DNA of 64,000 nucleotides from Gnetum montanum (lineage: Eukaryota > Streptophyta > Gnetopsida > Gnetales > Gnetaceae): contig MNCI01014438.1 of the NCBI GenBank assembly GCA_015680685.1, positions 893,599-957,598 on the forward strand, read 5' to 3'. The position numbers and the translations under genes were made by a program. The notes beneath the pieces are model-generated. The model searched no databases and was not told where the DNA came from. It was given only the letters and a program-made list of their open reading frames with translations. The number at the start of each line of letters is the position of its first letter. The stretch's first letter is position 1. Positions 34,083 through 45,567 of this stretch are shown one piece after another.

Positions 34083-35564
34083 TGAAACATCACAAAATTT
34101 TAGCTTAGCACTTTGGAACGAGAACAACCTTGCACTTCCACATCCAGAAGTTCAAAAATTGAACTAAAGTGCATGGATCTTGTCATGCATGCTGAGGTCA
34201 CGTCCAAGTCACGCTACTAGCATGAGTGTAGCATGCACAACTTTTAGAGCCTCCAAATTAGGTCAAAATGATCCTAATTTGAATGGGTAGGATCCCCTCG
34301 GGGCCCAACGATGGCTACTCCAAGTTTCAACATCCAGAATCCAAGGTTTCCAGTCAAACTTGCACAAATCTTGCTGGTCACGCTGATAGCGTGAGCCCAA
34401 CGTGAGCTACCAAAAGTCGTCTAAATCCAAGCACAGGTAGGCTCAAATTAAACATGCAGGATGTCCTCAATGTCAAGCAGTAGTTATACTTCAAAAAAAA
34501 TTCTTAAAGGTGGAATTTTGACACAAAATGCATCATTTTTGGTCATGCATGCTGGGGTGACACTGGGGTGATGCTGGCAGTGTGAGTTCAGCATGAGCAC
34601 TAGTCATGACTAAGCAAAAGCAGTTCAAACACACGCTGAGGGCATGCCAGGACAAGATCAATGCAAACTGGCCACCTTGGTGAAGCAAAAACACTTTCAG
34701 CAATGGTCAGTCCACGGATTCAGAAATTCCAAGCCAGCTGAAGTCAGATTCTCTTGTTGTACATTATCAATCATTGTAAAGTTTTCATATTTTTGAGCTA
34801 GTCAAGGTCTTACGCTAGAAATTGTACACGCTTCTATGGGAGTAAGCTAGCTTGCACAAGCTAAAACACATTTTAAGATACAGTGAATCTGGTCTAGAAC
34901 ATAGTCTACCTACATACATCCAGTTCACACACAATTGTACATCGAACACCTGTCACATGATCCAGTTTTCTCTTGTCTCACAACCATTGATCTCATTCAC
35001 AAATCCTACTCTCGAGCTTAGCAAAATGTATAAATACCCTGTTCATTGACATAAATGGGGTTGGCAAAATTGGAGAGAGGAAACTAGCAAATCTTGAGGT
35101 TGGATGCATATGATCCCCAGTGCTTGCAAACACCTCACATCGGGGCTTAACGTCTGACTTGCAATCCAGACACATAACTATGTTTTGATCGGTGCACATC
35201 TTGTTAATTAATACAACACAGTTTCATTTTTTCCTTTTGTTGTACTATTCTAGTTCATTGTTTGCATTATTCGATTTTATTGCACATTTCTGCATACATT
35301 TTATTTATGTTTACACACTATATTCATGTTTACGTCTTGTTGCATTATGCTCTCCATTTTACATTCAGCGATGATAACCCCAGCGCAGGCCAAAGCATAC
35401 ACTCGAGGAAGTCCTTGGTTGATTTGCGTGTAGACCATCCAAGGCACTCTACCTTCATTTTTTCAGCTTGCCCTCACATGAAGGTAGGGTCAGCTGTATC
35501 TCTCTGGAGATCTTTCGGTATTCATTTTTCCTCTAGCCTTACACCGACAATTTTGGATGGTATA
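34083..35564 (+). repeat. 5' LTR of element B
   Basis: 1482 bp, TGAAACATC...GGTATA (the last bases read TA where the 3' copy has CA). It pairs with 50484-51966. TATAAATA is at 35029-35036. It carries the B words CACGCT(G/A)...AGCATGAG and AGCGTGAGC near 34200, 34380 and 34550. Divergence from the 3' LTR is roughly 10-15% by eye. Short frames inside are not genes. Confidence 0.92.
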
Positions 35565-35568
35565 GAAA

Positions 35569-35588
35569 TTGGTGCTAGGAGGAGGGCC
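35569..35588 (+). promoter_or_regulatory. Primer-binding site of element B
   Basis: TTGGTGCTAGGAGGAGGGCC, four bases after the LTR. Similar sites occur at A (minus strand, 33941-33959) and probably C (about 14195). Confidence 0.65.
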
Positions 35589-35739
35589 ATCGATTCCGCT
35601 AACAGGTACCAAATTCTGCCAACATACCCACACTACTAAGAAAATGTGGTAACCAAACACTTATGCTGCTACTAAGTCTATACAACTCTTGTGCTACTGC
35701 CAAAGACTCTGAAATTTAAAAATTGCTGAATCAAAATCA

Positions 35740-35925
35740 AAATCAGCGTACACACGTTGTTGCTAGAGCTCAGCGTGCACACGCTATTACCAGTGTTTAG
35801 CATACACACACTACTCATAGACCTTCAGTGTGCACACACTGCTCTCAGACCTTTAGCGTGCACACATTGCTCTCAGACCTTCAGCTTGCACATGCTGCTC
35901 TTAGACCTTTAGCGTACACATGCCT
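35740..35925 (+). repeat. Leader tandem repeat of element B, word AGCGTGCACACGCTG
   Basis: Six copies of a 33-37 bp unit, CTCAGACCTTTAGCGTGCAC followed by ACGCTG-like ends, between the primer site and gag. The word is close to palindromic. Confidence 0.8.
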
Positions 35926-35930
35926 CTTAC

Positions 35931-38093
35931 ATGCTGCCAATGGATTCTTCTCAGATCAAAGTAGCATTGCCCATTTTTGACCTTAATGCCAAAGTCTCGA
36001 ATCCTGTGACTGGAACTAAACCCATAGTCATTGTTGGAGAGATGAACCCTCAAGGGCCAACTCATCGGTCACTTAGGTTACAAGGCAAAAACCCCACTTA
36101 TACAATTCTCACCCTGAAACAATACAACTTCATCTGTGTAAATATCCAAGCTAGCCTGCCCATTGATCACACGAAAATGAAAGCAAAACGACATTATGAA
36201 CTCATCTATAAGGGAGGCCATGACTTTACTCCTTCAGCATATGACGTAATCCCCCTCTCTGAATCCCATTACGAACTCATGTCCTAGCTCCTCATGGCAA
36301 GGAATCAAATCTTGCAGCAACCCACTATAGAGGCTCAAAATGGAGATGAGGAAGATTATTTCATGGCTTAGTCTGAACATGGGGATTCGTACCACACTCT
36401 TAGTCCTCATGCTTACGTGAACCTATTATTCCACCCTTTCATGGGAGAGACTATACCTCTTCATGCATTTACAAGCACTCAAGCACATGTTTCTCAAAAG
36501 GAAGCATCCACCCTCATCCCTGCTTTGCTTATGACCAACACCCAATTTAATGTGTCCATCCCTGTTATTCCTCCAGTCACCACTTTACCCTCTCTCCCAC
36601 AAGTACAATCCCAAAAACTCTCCTCTCAAGCTAATATAGGAGTGACCTTCTAACCCCAAATAATTGGGATGCCATCCTTGATACCCGCTTCTACATCCAT
36701 CCATTACATACCACAAGTGCAAATCCAAGGAACACCCTTCACTACTTCAACTCAATAGGTTCAGGGGGTTTCCTCACAACTTGTAACTGGGCAATGGAAC
36801 GCACCTGTCATTCAACAACATCAACCTACTCACTATAGCATATCACCCGTTGCAATCCCATCCGTGAATGTCCCTCAAATACAACCATCAATAGCCTAGC
36901 AGTCATCTTTCCCACAAATCACACAATAATCTAACTATTACCAAGTGCAATCTAACTAACCAGCTGGTCCACCAAGTGTTCAAGAAGGGGAAAATGCTAG
37001 AAAAATGATGCAAGCATTAACCGACAAAGTAAAGCACCTTAAAATTGCAAACACTGAAGAAGTCAAGGTGTTGGACTTCTATCAAGATGATCCAATTAGC
37101 TCATCAGTGTCACCATTAACTTTACCAAAAGGAATTTCATTGCCACAATTGACCAAGTACAACGAAGAGGGAGATCCAAATGCTCATCTAGTGACCTTCC
37201 AATTAGAGTGTCTATTACTTTAGGCCTAGCCTCATGCAATCCTACGGTGTGTTCACTATGTCTTTAACTAGAAAAGCCTTAGACTGGTACCAAGCTCTAC
37301 CACATAACTCCATATCCTCTTTAGAGGATTTTTTACATCAATTCGTTACTCATTTTAAGTATAACCTGAAACCTGAAGCCACACTAAATAGTCTAATCTA
37401 AATAAAACAAGTGCCATTAGAGCCTATACAAAAATTCATCCAAAGATGGAGCGCTGCCCTTAATGAACTTCACGAGCCTATCCCGGAAATGTATTTACTT
37501 ACAATCCTCAAGAGTGTCATGAATGATTTCGTTAAGTTAAAACTCTATTAACTGAATGCTTGTACTTTAAGTCAAGCGTTTGTCCAAATCAAAAACATAG
37601 AAGAGGTAGCATAGACAAGTCATGACCCAGCTTACCTAACTTTTAAAAGCCAACATATGAGGAAATATCAAGACAAATCTAAAGCAATAGTCATAGCAGT
37701 GGCAGAGATAGTTCAACCCAATAGTGCAAGGTAGAAAGAGAAATAACCCACTACTCCCACTAGTCATGAAAGAATAGCTCCTGCACCTACACCTGAATCC
37801 TCCTCTGCCCAAACTCCTAACACAGGTCATACTCGTACCTTCGAATGAAAAGACCCTGCCCAGTACACACCCTTGCCCATGAAGCCTTCACAACTACTGG
37901 ACCAACTTCTAAAGGCTAGGTTGATTCAACATAAGCAAATGTCTCCTACAGCATCCCAAAAACACGATCGATACTATGAGTTGGTTAAAAACCCAACATT
38001 GGCAACAACTAATGAACCTCCTATTCCAAGAGGTTTTAGGTTAGACAGATTTTGTGAGTATCACCAATGATGTGGGCATGGAACCGATTACTA
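35931..38093 (+). pseudogene. Gag of element B
   Basis: Starts at ATG 35931 (MLPMDSSQIKVALPIF). In order: YNFICVNIQASLPI (36121), a Pro/Thr/Gln-rich linker to about 36990, the capsid-like region ALTDKVKHLKIANTEEVKVL, LPQLTKYNEEGDPNAHL, DWYQALP, FVTHFKYNLKP and LNELHEPIPEMYLL, then a linker and FCEYHQ at 38053, the start of the zinc stretch that enters the gap. One frame shift lies near 37222. Elsewhere the frame is interrupted only by TAG/TAA codons. It aligns with 33720-30921 of A on the other strand. Confidence 0.85.
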
Positions 38094-38524
38094 NNNNNNN
38101 NNNNNNNNNNNNNNNNNNNNNNNNNNNNNNNNNNNNNNNNNNNNNNNNNNNNNNNNNNNNNNNNNNNNNNNNNNNNNNNNNNNNNNNNNNNNNNNNNNNN
38201 NNNNNNNNNNNNNNNNNNNNNNNNNNNNNNNNNNNNNNNNNNNNNNNNNNNNNNNNNNNNNNNNNNNNNNNNNNNNNNNNNNNNNNNNNNNNNNNNNNNN
38301 NNNNNNNNNNNNNNNNNNNNNNNNNNNNNNNNNNNNNNNNNNNNNNNNNNNNNNNNNNNNNNNNNNNNNNNNNNNNNNNNNNNNNNNNNNNNNNNNNNNN
38401 NNNNNNNNNNNNNNNNNNNNNNNNNNNNNNNNNNNNNNNNNNNNNNNNNNNNNNNNNNNNNNNNNNNNNNNNNNNNNNNNNNNNNNNNNNNNNNNNNNNN
38501 NNNNNNNNNNNNNNNNNNNNNNNN
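38094..38524. other. Assembly gap (431 N)
   Basis: A run of N between the gag zinc stretch and the PR linker. The sequences on both sides are in the expected order and orientation. Confidence 0.99.
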
Positions 38525-39402
38525 AAAAGAACACCTCTCTAAGCCTATATGACCTAGTAATGACCTCCCTCGTACATCGGGAAGCTCTAGTGCGTATGTT
38601 GACTTCAATCCCTGTTAGTGAAGACCTTCCTACAAATGAACCATCTATTTACATCGTATTGTCTCCACATCAAGAATTGAGGTCCACATCTCTAGGATTT
38701 CATGCCAATGACATTAAATGAGATGAAAAAATAGGAGAGGTCACTACCGCCCCTATGTTTATAATGGTAAAAGTTAACCAATCTAAGATACATAGGGTGC
38801 ATGTCGATGACAGAGCGGCAACAAATGTAATACCTTTTCCTGTCATTGAACGACTAGGCCTCACAGAACAAATACAGCCAATGACAACATCATTCTTGAA
38901 ATCTTTCAGTGGTTCCCATGTCGTGGTAAAAGGCATGGTTACCTTGGATTTCATCGCAGGGGACTAGTTCCCCACATCGGCCCAATTCATAGTCGTGGAT
39001 GAGATGCTAGGGTTTAATATGATTTTGGGATGGCCTTGGTTAGCTCAACTAAAAGCTGTATCCTCACCGATCCATCAAGAAATTCACCTACCTTATGAAG
39101 GCGGTGAAATCGTCATACACGGGGATGCGGCAACATCACTTACTTCCTCACATGTAGGAACGAACCAAGGGTCAGAGGTTGAACTCCTTGAACTTAAGTA
39201 AGACACCACTAGTGAAACCATAGACATTGGTCAATCTCCAACCCATGACCTTCCTAAAATAGAGGAAGCATCAGAAGATGTAGACATAGGAGCCATTCCT
39301 GCAGATGTCTCTTAGTCAGAACTACCCTTTGACGTATCCAGCGAGGGGGATGGCAAGTACAAGATCATACCTACAGATCCCACCCTTCACAGCAAATTAT
39401 GA
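38525..39402 (+). pseudogene. Protease region of element B
   Basis: Linker LYDLVMTSLVHREALVRML (38545-38600), then the retropepsin: active site HVDDRAATNVIPF (38800-38840, Asp kept but the usual Ser-Gly replaced), HVVVKGMVTLDF, MILGWPWLAQL and HQEIHLPYEGGEIVIHGD (about 39115). An acidic tail follows to about 39400. It ends before 6 kb of non-gag-pol sequence. Non-functional as read (stops at 38720 and 38967). Confidence 0.85.
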
Positions 39403-39404
39403 AA

Positions 39405-39650
39405 ATTAAATAAATAGATCAAAAACTAAGACAAACTATCAAGTGTCTAGAATGATGTTAAACTACCAAACATCCACAACGATGTTAAACTAGCCACTAT
39501 AAAAAATGGCCGATTCTTTTAAATTTACTGAAACAACTATAGTCTCCTCCCTTTCTTTGATAGAGATGCAATAGTCCATCATGAATTTAAACTAATGCAC
39601 GTGGCCCGAAATGGCCTTAAAATAGAGCACAGTACAGTACCAGTTTACCG
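39405..39650. repeat. Tandem repeat between PR and the antisense gene (B)
   Basis: Degenerate units GATGTTAAACTA(C/G)C and GGCCCGAAATGGCCTTAAAA, related to the clusters at 29675-29790, 45385-45470 and 49010-49320. Confidence 0.6.
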
Positions 39651-39654
39651 AAAT

Positions 39655-39954
39655 CTCACTACGTCATTATCATTTACATTTTGCAAATTACAATTTCCAT
39701 TTATCTTATGTTTACTAGTTACAATTCCATTTTACATTTACGTTCACAAATAAACTTGAAAAAACAAAAAAAAATAAAATATATAAATATATATAATACA
39801 GAGTGTTAACATGGTAATAGGATGATGACATATTACACCATGATCATGTTATATCTGTTCTCATACATCCCAAAAATAATAAAACAAACCGACAAAAAAA
39901 CTAAAAAAAAAACTGACAAAAATTGATGATAACTGACAAGACTAACAAGCCAAA
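39655..39954. other. AT-rich 3' flank of the antisense gene (B)
   Basis: A-rich runs and alternating AT near 39770-39800. No coding signal. It is the likely 3' UTR side of the minus-strand gene. Confidence 0.5.
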
Positions 39955-42900
39955 TTATGCATTAGTATTAGGAGGGGGTTGGTCCCCAAACTCCTTGATG
40001 TTATCAGCTTCTATTCCATTGGGGCTAGCCTCACTACCACCATGTCCCTATCACAAAAACAAAAAACAACATAAGTAAACACAAACAAAAAAATTAAAAG
40101 AAGAAAACACTAAAAAAATGATGACTAAAGAAAATAAAATGATATAGGACTAAAACACTCACAGGTGAGGGAGGCATGAGATTAGCCTCTAGGCGCCATA
40201 GAATCTCTTCTTTGGGCATGCATGCCCAGTCTTCCTCAAGACCAAGGTCAACATTAGCTAAGGTTTTACCCTTGTCCACTGAAGTCCAGGAAGGGTGCTC
40301 AAGAGAAAACATACTTGTTGAAGCTTTCCTAGAGGCAGTGGTAATGGATCTCTCAGGAGACCCCTCCACTTCTATACACTAAATGAACCTATCATAAGAA
40401 GAGTGCAAGCCTAACCCCTCAATGAACATCTCCATCTGGTGACGTTCAGCTAATTCCTCCTTGAACCATTTTTTGTATTGGTGCTTATGATCTTTCTGAT
40501 CCTATACCCATTTACATACTTTGGATGCAAAGGACTTTCAGTCATGTCACTTCCTATTCAATAAATCCACCTAGGCCCTCTGTTCAACTAGATCTTGAGT
40601 CGCTTGCACCTTGCTATTCAAGACTATCCAATAATGTGCATAGGTGATCTCTGATGTGCGCTAGGTACTATCACCAACCAATCTAGTAGAGGCAAAATCA
40701 TAATGGGCTTGCAAGTCATTCCTCTCCTCTATTACCTTTTCCAAATTTTCTTTCAATGATTGAACCTCATTCCATAAGTGTTCAATTGAGTGCCTGCAGG
40801 TCTAGAGAGACTTGACATTCTAAACAACACAACTCAAAATTGCATCATAAATCCCTCTCGGGATCTACTCAATATCTTTAGGCAGTTTAGGAAGAGCATT
40901 AATATGGGTGGCCTTGGAAGGACTCCATTGAAGCTTTGCACCTACAAGTACAAACACCACACATATGATCTAATAGGAATCACCAATAGATGCAAAAGCA
41001 CAATGAGCTCAGGCACTTGGTATAAAACACACACCTAATTCAGGATGAGCCTGTTGCAGATGAGCAACAACATCATTGAAGATGCCTGTAACAAAGTCCA
41101 CTTTATTGGACATTTTAGGCCATGGTATCAATTGACCAATGGATGTTGGATCTACATGGGAAGGCACCCCAATCGAGGCCTATAACTCTAACACATTCAC
41201 TTGAAATGCATGTGCTTCAGGCGCTTCAGCATCCACATCTGGTGTTAGGAAGAGTCATGATAATCAAAACAATGTACAAAGCTAAGAAGTATGAAATGCA
41301 GATCAAACTAACAAAATGTACCAAGGAGCCCTTTGCTGGTCAGCTCAGGCGGATCATCAAGATGTAGAGACCCATCAAAGAAATTGTCGAAAAAACCTCT
41401 CTCCTCGCTTGAATGTTTAAGGGCACCTAAAGCCTTAGCAAGTGTCATTCCCATGGCATCTGTTTCATCCTCTTCTCGTAAGATGGGAATATCCTCAGTT
41501 GCTTCTTCTCTCGTTTCCTCCTCTTCATCTAGCCCAGTGATAACTGTTTCAAGCTCACCCATTGGAGCTAATTCTTCCCTTTCCCTCTTGGGGGTACCCT
41601 CTGTTAGCATCAATAAATCTAAAGTTAGCATGACATAATAGGTATGCATACTTAAGTAAGCAAATAAATTTAAAAAGTGATAAAAACACTTAAAGAAAAA
41701 ATACTTAACCACTCTTGGCAAAATGAATTGGATTCTCTTCGCTCTCGGTGGCCTCGCCTTTGTAGTAGGTTCCCTTGAATGCTCGGTCCTTCTCACCTTA
41801 GCCTTGGCCTTCCCAATGGTCTCCTAAATCAAGTGCTCAGCTCTCCTAACAGTTGTGTGCAGTTTAGGTGGGTCCAATATGAAGCTATCGTGCGAATGGT
41901 GGGAACGACTAGCTGCACCCCCTGTTATGAGGGAGACTGACTCTTCGATGTCTTCAGGTGGATCTTGGGATCTAGTGGTGTTAAATAGATGACGAATCTA
42001 AGGGTGAGACAATTGTGAATGATCCCTTAACACATAATGGTTATCTCCATAGACCTCTAAGAACTTAGCAAACCTACGGAGATAGCCCGTGAAAAAGTCA
42101 AAGGTAAAGTGAGATTTAGCATCAACATTGGAACGTAGCCTGATGATCTCTCCATGGAGACCTAATCCAAGGAACTGCGCCTAATTGTAGTGCATACCAG
42201 TCCCCAAGACTGAGTGCATAATACATGCATACTCAACCCCAAGACTTCTTACTTAAGAAAGAGACTTAGGGAATGCTCGTGCTCTAAAGAGTGGGTATAG
42301 AAAATTTACCTCTATCGAGCGAGTATCAACTTGCATGGAAAAATCCCTAGGACCCCATGGTACTCCTAGCCAGTCTTCAAGTTCCTTGATCACATGGCCT
42401 TCTTTAGTTGCTCTATCTACCACCACTTGAGTACCATCCACTGGTACGCCGAAAAGATCATAAAAGAATTCGACAGTAAGGTGGAAAGACACCTTAACTC
42501 CGTGAACTTGTGTAGTAAAATAGGAGACATCATCATCAAAGGAGTCAACAATGGAAACCATTTCAGTCACGGGAACGTTAGGAGTCAAGGCAATAAATAG
42601 GTCCATCAAGCTCGCATTGGTAAGACGGTTGATGATTTTTTTAGGTGCCTTCTTGTGCAGCCACCGTTGTGACTCCTCTGTCTCTCCAAACTTCATAAAG
42701 AGAGTGGCCTCAGTGCATTCATATATGATGGTAACCCCATTAGGGGAAATGGTCACTGTAATAAAGACAAAAGAGACATTGAGCAAAAAATTAAGAGTAT
42801 GATAAACAATGATGTAACAAAGATGAAAATGAAGCCTAGAACACAATCATTTACCATTAGCAAATGGAGTAGGCACATTTGGTGTATGATCAACCATTTG

Positions 42901-43541
42901 AAGAAAAACAGGCCCATCAGGAGACCAATCCTCATGTAGCCAGCTGCAAACTTGGCAACATTCAAACGCCCTAGAGAATTGCCTAGGATAATTGACAATA
43001 GCACCCTTGGTCTAATCTAGCATCCCATCATGAAGAGTGGGGCCCAAAAGTATCCATACGTAAACAATGATATAACGTTAAAGAAACCAAAGTTAAAACA
43101 AGTATAAAAGAGCACACCTGTCCACTCTCTACACTGTTCCCGGTGGATTTTGAAACAACATATGCACACAGAAGGCTAGAAAAAGTGTGCTACTACTATT
43201 GTAATGGCTACAAGATGGAAATTCCCACACATGGGTCAAAGGATGTGTAGATCTAGGACCTTCAGGAGCACCTCCCTCGAATATATATGGTCCCTCATCT
43301 ATGTCAATAATGAAGGCTAACATGCCTCATGTTGAGCTACGCAACATGGTCTCAACAATATCACGAGTCAACCGTTCACTCAAGTGAGACCACATGACAA
43401 CGCTGAAATTCTACAAAATAAATGATAAAAATGCACCAACATTTGGATGAAACCATATTACATGAGGCCCAATCCGCATGTCATAATGGGGCATGTTTGG
43501 TTCCAAAGGGCCAAACCAAGATAGCACACCGACAAGTTCAA
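39955..43541 (-). pseudogene. Multi-exon antisense gene carried between PR and RT of element B
   Basis: Minus-strand exons: 43541-43437 (ELVGVLSWFGPLEPN), 43410-43118 (WSHLSERLTRDIVETM ... MLFQNPPGTV), about 43072-42855, 42755-41710 (longest, about 348 codons), 41600-41322, 41238-41035, 40941-40163 and 40047-39955 (stop TAA at 39957-39955). Splice sites include TTACAG (42756), donor GTAAAT (42854), TTGTAG (40942), donor GTGAGT (40162) and GTGATAG (40048). Highlights: VCSWLHEDW, TPFANG, LFMKFGETEESQRWL, MDLFIALTPN, GVKVSFHLTVEFFYDLFGVP, an acidic segment, the coiled coil SLKENLEKVIEERNDLQA and KEEILWRLEANL. Few stops interrupt it, mostly TAG. The first exon matching 25014 in A was not found. 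Product unknown; homologous to the gene in A. No membrane segment is obvious. Confidence 0.82.
42756..42854 (-). other. Conserved phase-1 intron of the antisense gene (B)
   Basis: GTAAATG...TTATTACAG, 99 bp. It joins ...TPFAN(G) to (V)TISPNGVTII in frame, phase 1. The counterpart in A is 26810-26870 (61 bp), also phase 1 and in the same place, between TPF... and ...VTVI. Confidence 0.8.
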
Positions 43542-43879
43542 CTACAAGGAGAAAAGGCTTAAGTCCCTTGCATAGAGCCAGAACCTTAGGTAAGTAAATA
43601 AAAACATATAAATTAAAAATAAAATAAAATAAGGAAAATATATAAATCCAACAAGTAAATAATATTCAACACATAAGACTACCCCATGGGACAAGGACAT
43701 CAACATTTATTTGATGTATTTAACGCTCACTGGGGTATATTAAAAAATCCATTTCATAGTAAACCAATAAACAAGTGCAAGTACAGAACATGCATGTTCA
43801 TGGAAATAAAGTGCAAACTATTTATCCCAAGGATGCAACAAATGATATATACATATAAGCAACAACATCCAACAAACAA
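43542..43879 (-). other. Non-coding, presumably intron of the antisense gene (B)
   Basis: AT-rich. By position it corresponds to intron 1 of the gene in A. No coding match was found. Confidence 0.4.
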
Positions 43880-45140
43880 TTCACATCTTCCTTGTCCACT
43901 CACGCTGCGACTCACTCTGCATTTCCGAGGGACTCACGCTGCAAGTCACATTGTAATTCCTAGGAACATACATTGTAGTTCTGAGGGAAACATTGTAGTT
44001 CACTCACAATGTAGTTCATGTGCTAGTTCTATTGGGAAACTCACACCATAGTTCACGCTAAAATTCCCTATTTCCTCAAGTTGTTGCCCCCTCAAGGTGC
44101 AATTTCTGGGCACCCACGCTCACACTACACCCTGTACCTGCCAGTAACTCACAATGAGCTTACCTTGCAGCACCAAAACTTGAGTTTGAAGCGCATTCAA
44201 ACACCAAATTCTAGACACTCATGTTGCAAGTCACACTGGGTGTCCTACATTTTCCTACGCTTTCTCCCCACAGTGGCTCATGCCATGCCCTGCATCTCTC
44301 TAAGCTCAACACCAAACTTACCACTCCTCACGTGCCTTGTAACGTCATATAAAACCCTCCACCACACTTTCCAAAGCCCCTTAAACTCTTGTGGACGCCT
44401 TGCAACACATATTCATGCCCCACTCAACGCCAAAAATAACGCCCTCTCAACCTCTGCATCCAACTCATGCCCTCGCCACTCACGCTGGGTGTGCCCCAGG
44501 TCGCTCATGCTGACTGATCTTCTTCAAAGAATAAATAATATAAAAAAAAAGAAATTTTGCAAGCTTGAGCATGCCTTGGCCAGTACTCAAGTTGCCCATA
44601 CTCATGCCATCACCCAAAACAACAACCACAAAAAGAATGGCAAGCTTCAAAACCCCGATAACATCCCTGATGCCTAAAATTTACAGTGAAAATCTACGAT
44701 ATAAACCCCAAAATCCAGCAAAATTTTCACTTTGAAATAGTAGCAAAAATGGGAGCCCTAATGGCTCACGCTGCACTCACGCTACGATAGAATGACATAA
44801 AAAACAAGAACAAAAGAAAACATACCTGCACAAGGTCCCTGCCCATGATGAAACCCTGGGTTGAGGAAGGTGTTAGAGCAGTTCTTCGATCTCCTCTACA
44901 AATGCCAAGCTTTCCTGCTTCTTCCCTTTAGCTCATTGGTTTTGCCTCCCTTTTCCCTTCATTTTTCTCATGCTATCCTACACGCTCGGTAGCTCACACT
45001 GCCCTGCACGCCTGGTAGCTCACGCTGCTCTACACGCCTTGTAGCTAATTTTGCCCTACATGTCCTATAGCTCATGCTGCTCTGCACGCCCTGTAACTCA
45101 CACTGTGCTATGCACATAGTTGCTCACACTGCCAACACTA
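43880..45140. repeat. Field of the word CTCACGCTGC (element B)
   Basis: More than fifteen variants of ACTCACGCTGC, CTCACACTGC and GTAGCTCACGCTG are dispersed here on one strand, corresponding to the upstream region and intron 1 of the antisense gene in A, where the A-specific word is dense. Overlapping open frames at 43686-44677 are by-products of this repeat. Confidence 0.75.
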
Positions 45141-45384
45141 ACTCATGCTATGCACTTTAAAATTATTTTTTTATTTCACTTTCTTTCCTTTTTTATTTTT
45201 TACGTTGTTGTGCCTTTCTTTTTTTATTATTATTCACTTTGTTTCCATTTTCATGTTCTTAGAATAGTTTTCTTTTTATTTTTATGCATGTTATTTCTTA
45301 TGAGGTAAAGCATCAACAAAGAAAGCATGAGGACCAAAAATCTATGAAACCATGAAAAATCATAACACTATTATTTACACGAAA

Positions 45385-45470
45385 CATGAATGCCATGTGT
45401 GGCTCGGTATGGCCTAAAACTGCCATGTGGTCCAGGTATGACATTAAACTACCATTATACTTGCATCAGG
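45385..45470. repeat. Short repeat between the antisense gene and RT (B)
   Basis: Two or three units of GGTATGGCCTAAAACTGCCATG and GACATTAAACTACCAT, of the same motif family as 39405-39650 and 49010-49320. Confidence 0.6.
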
Positions 45471-45567
45471 ATGTGAATTAATTACACAAAGTTAGTTTAT
45501 ATTGCAACTCCCTTGTTAAAGAATCTCGCTCACCTTGCTCTAGGTTTAAATTGGCAGGAGCAAGCAT

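Noticed and set aside
34993-35199. 68-codon minus-strand frame in the LTR of B, also present in the other LTR (51395-51601)
   Set aside because: It is duplicated only because LTRs are duplicated. It overlaps the TATA box and R region and has no domain.
43686-44677. Two plus-strand frames of 121 and 198 codons in element B
   Set aside because: Made of the CTCACGCTGC word field, Ser/His/Thr-rich, with no counterpart in A.
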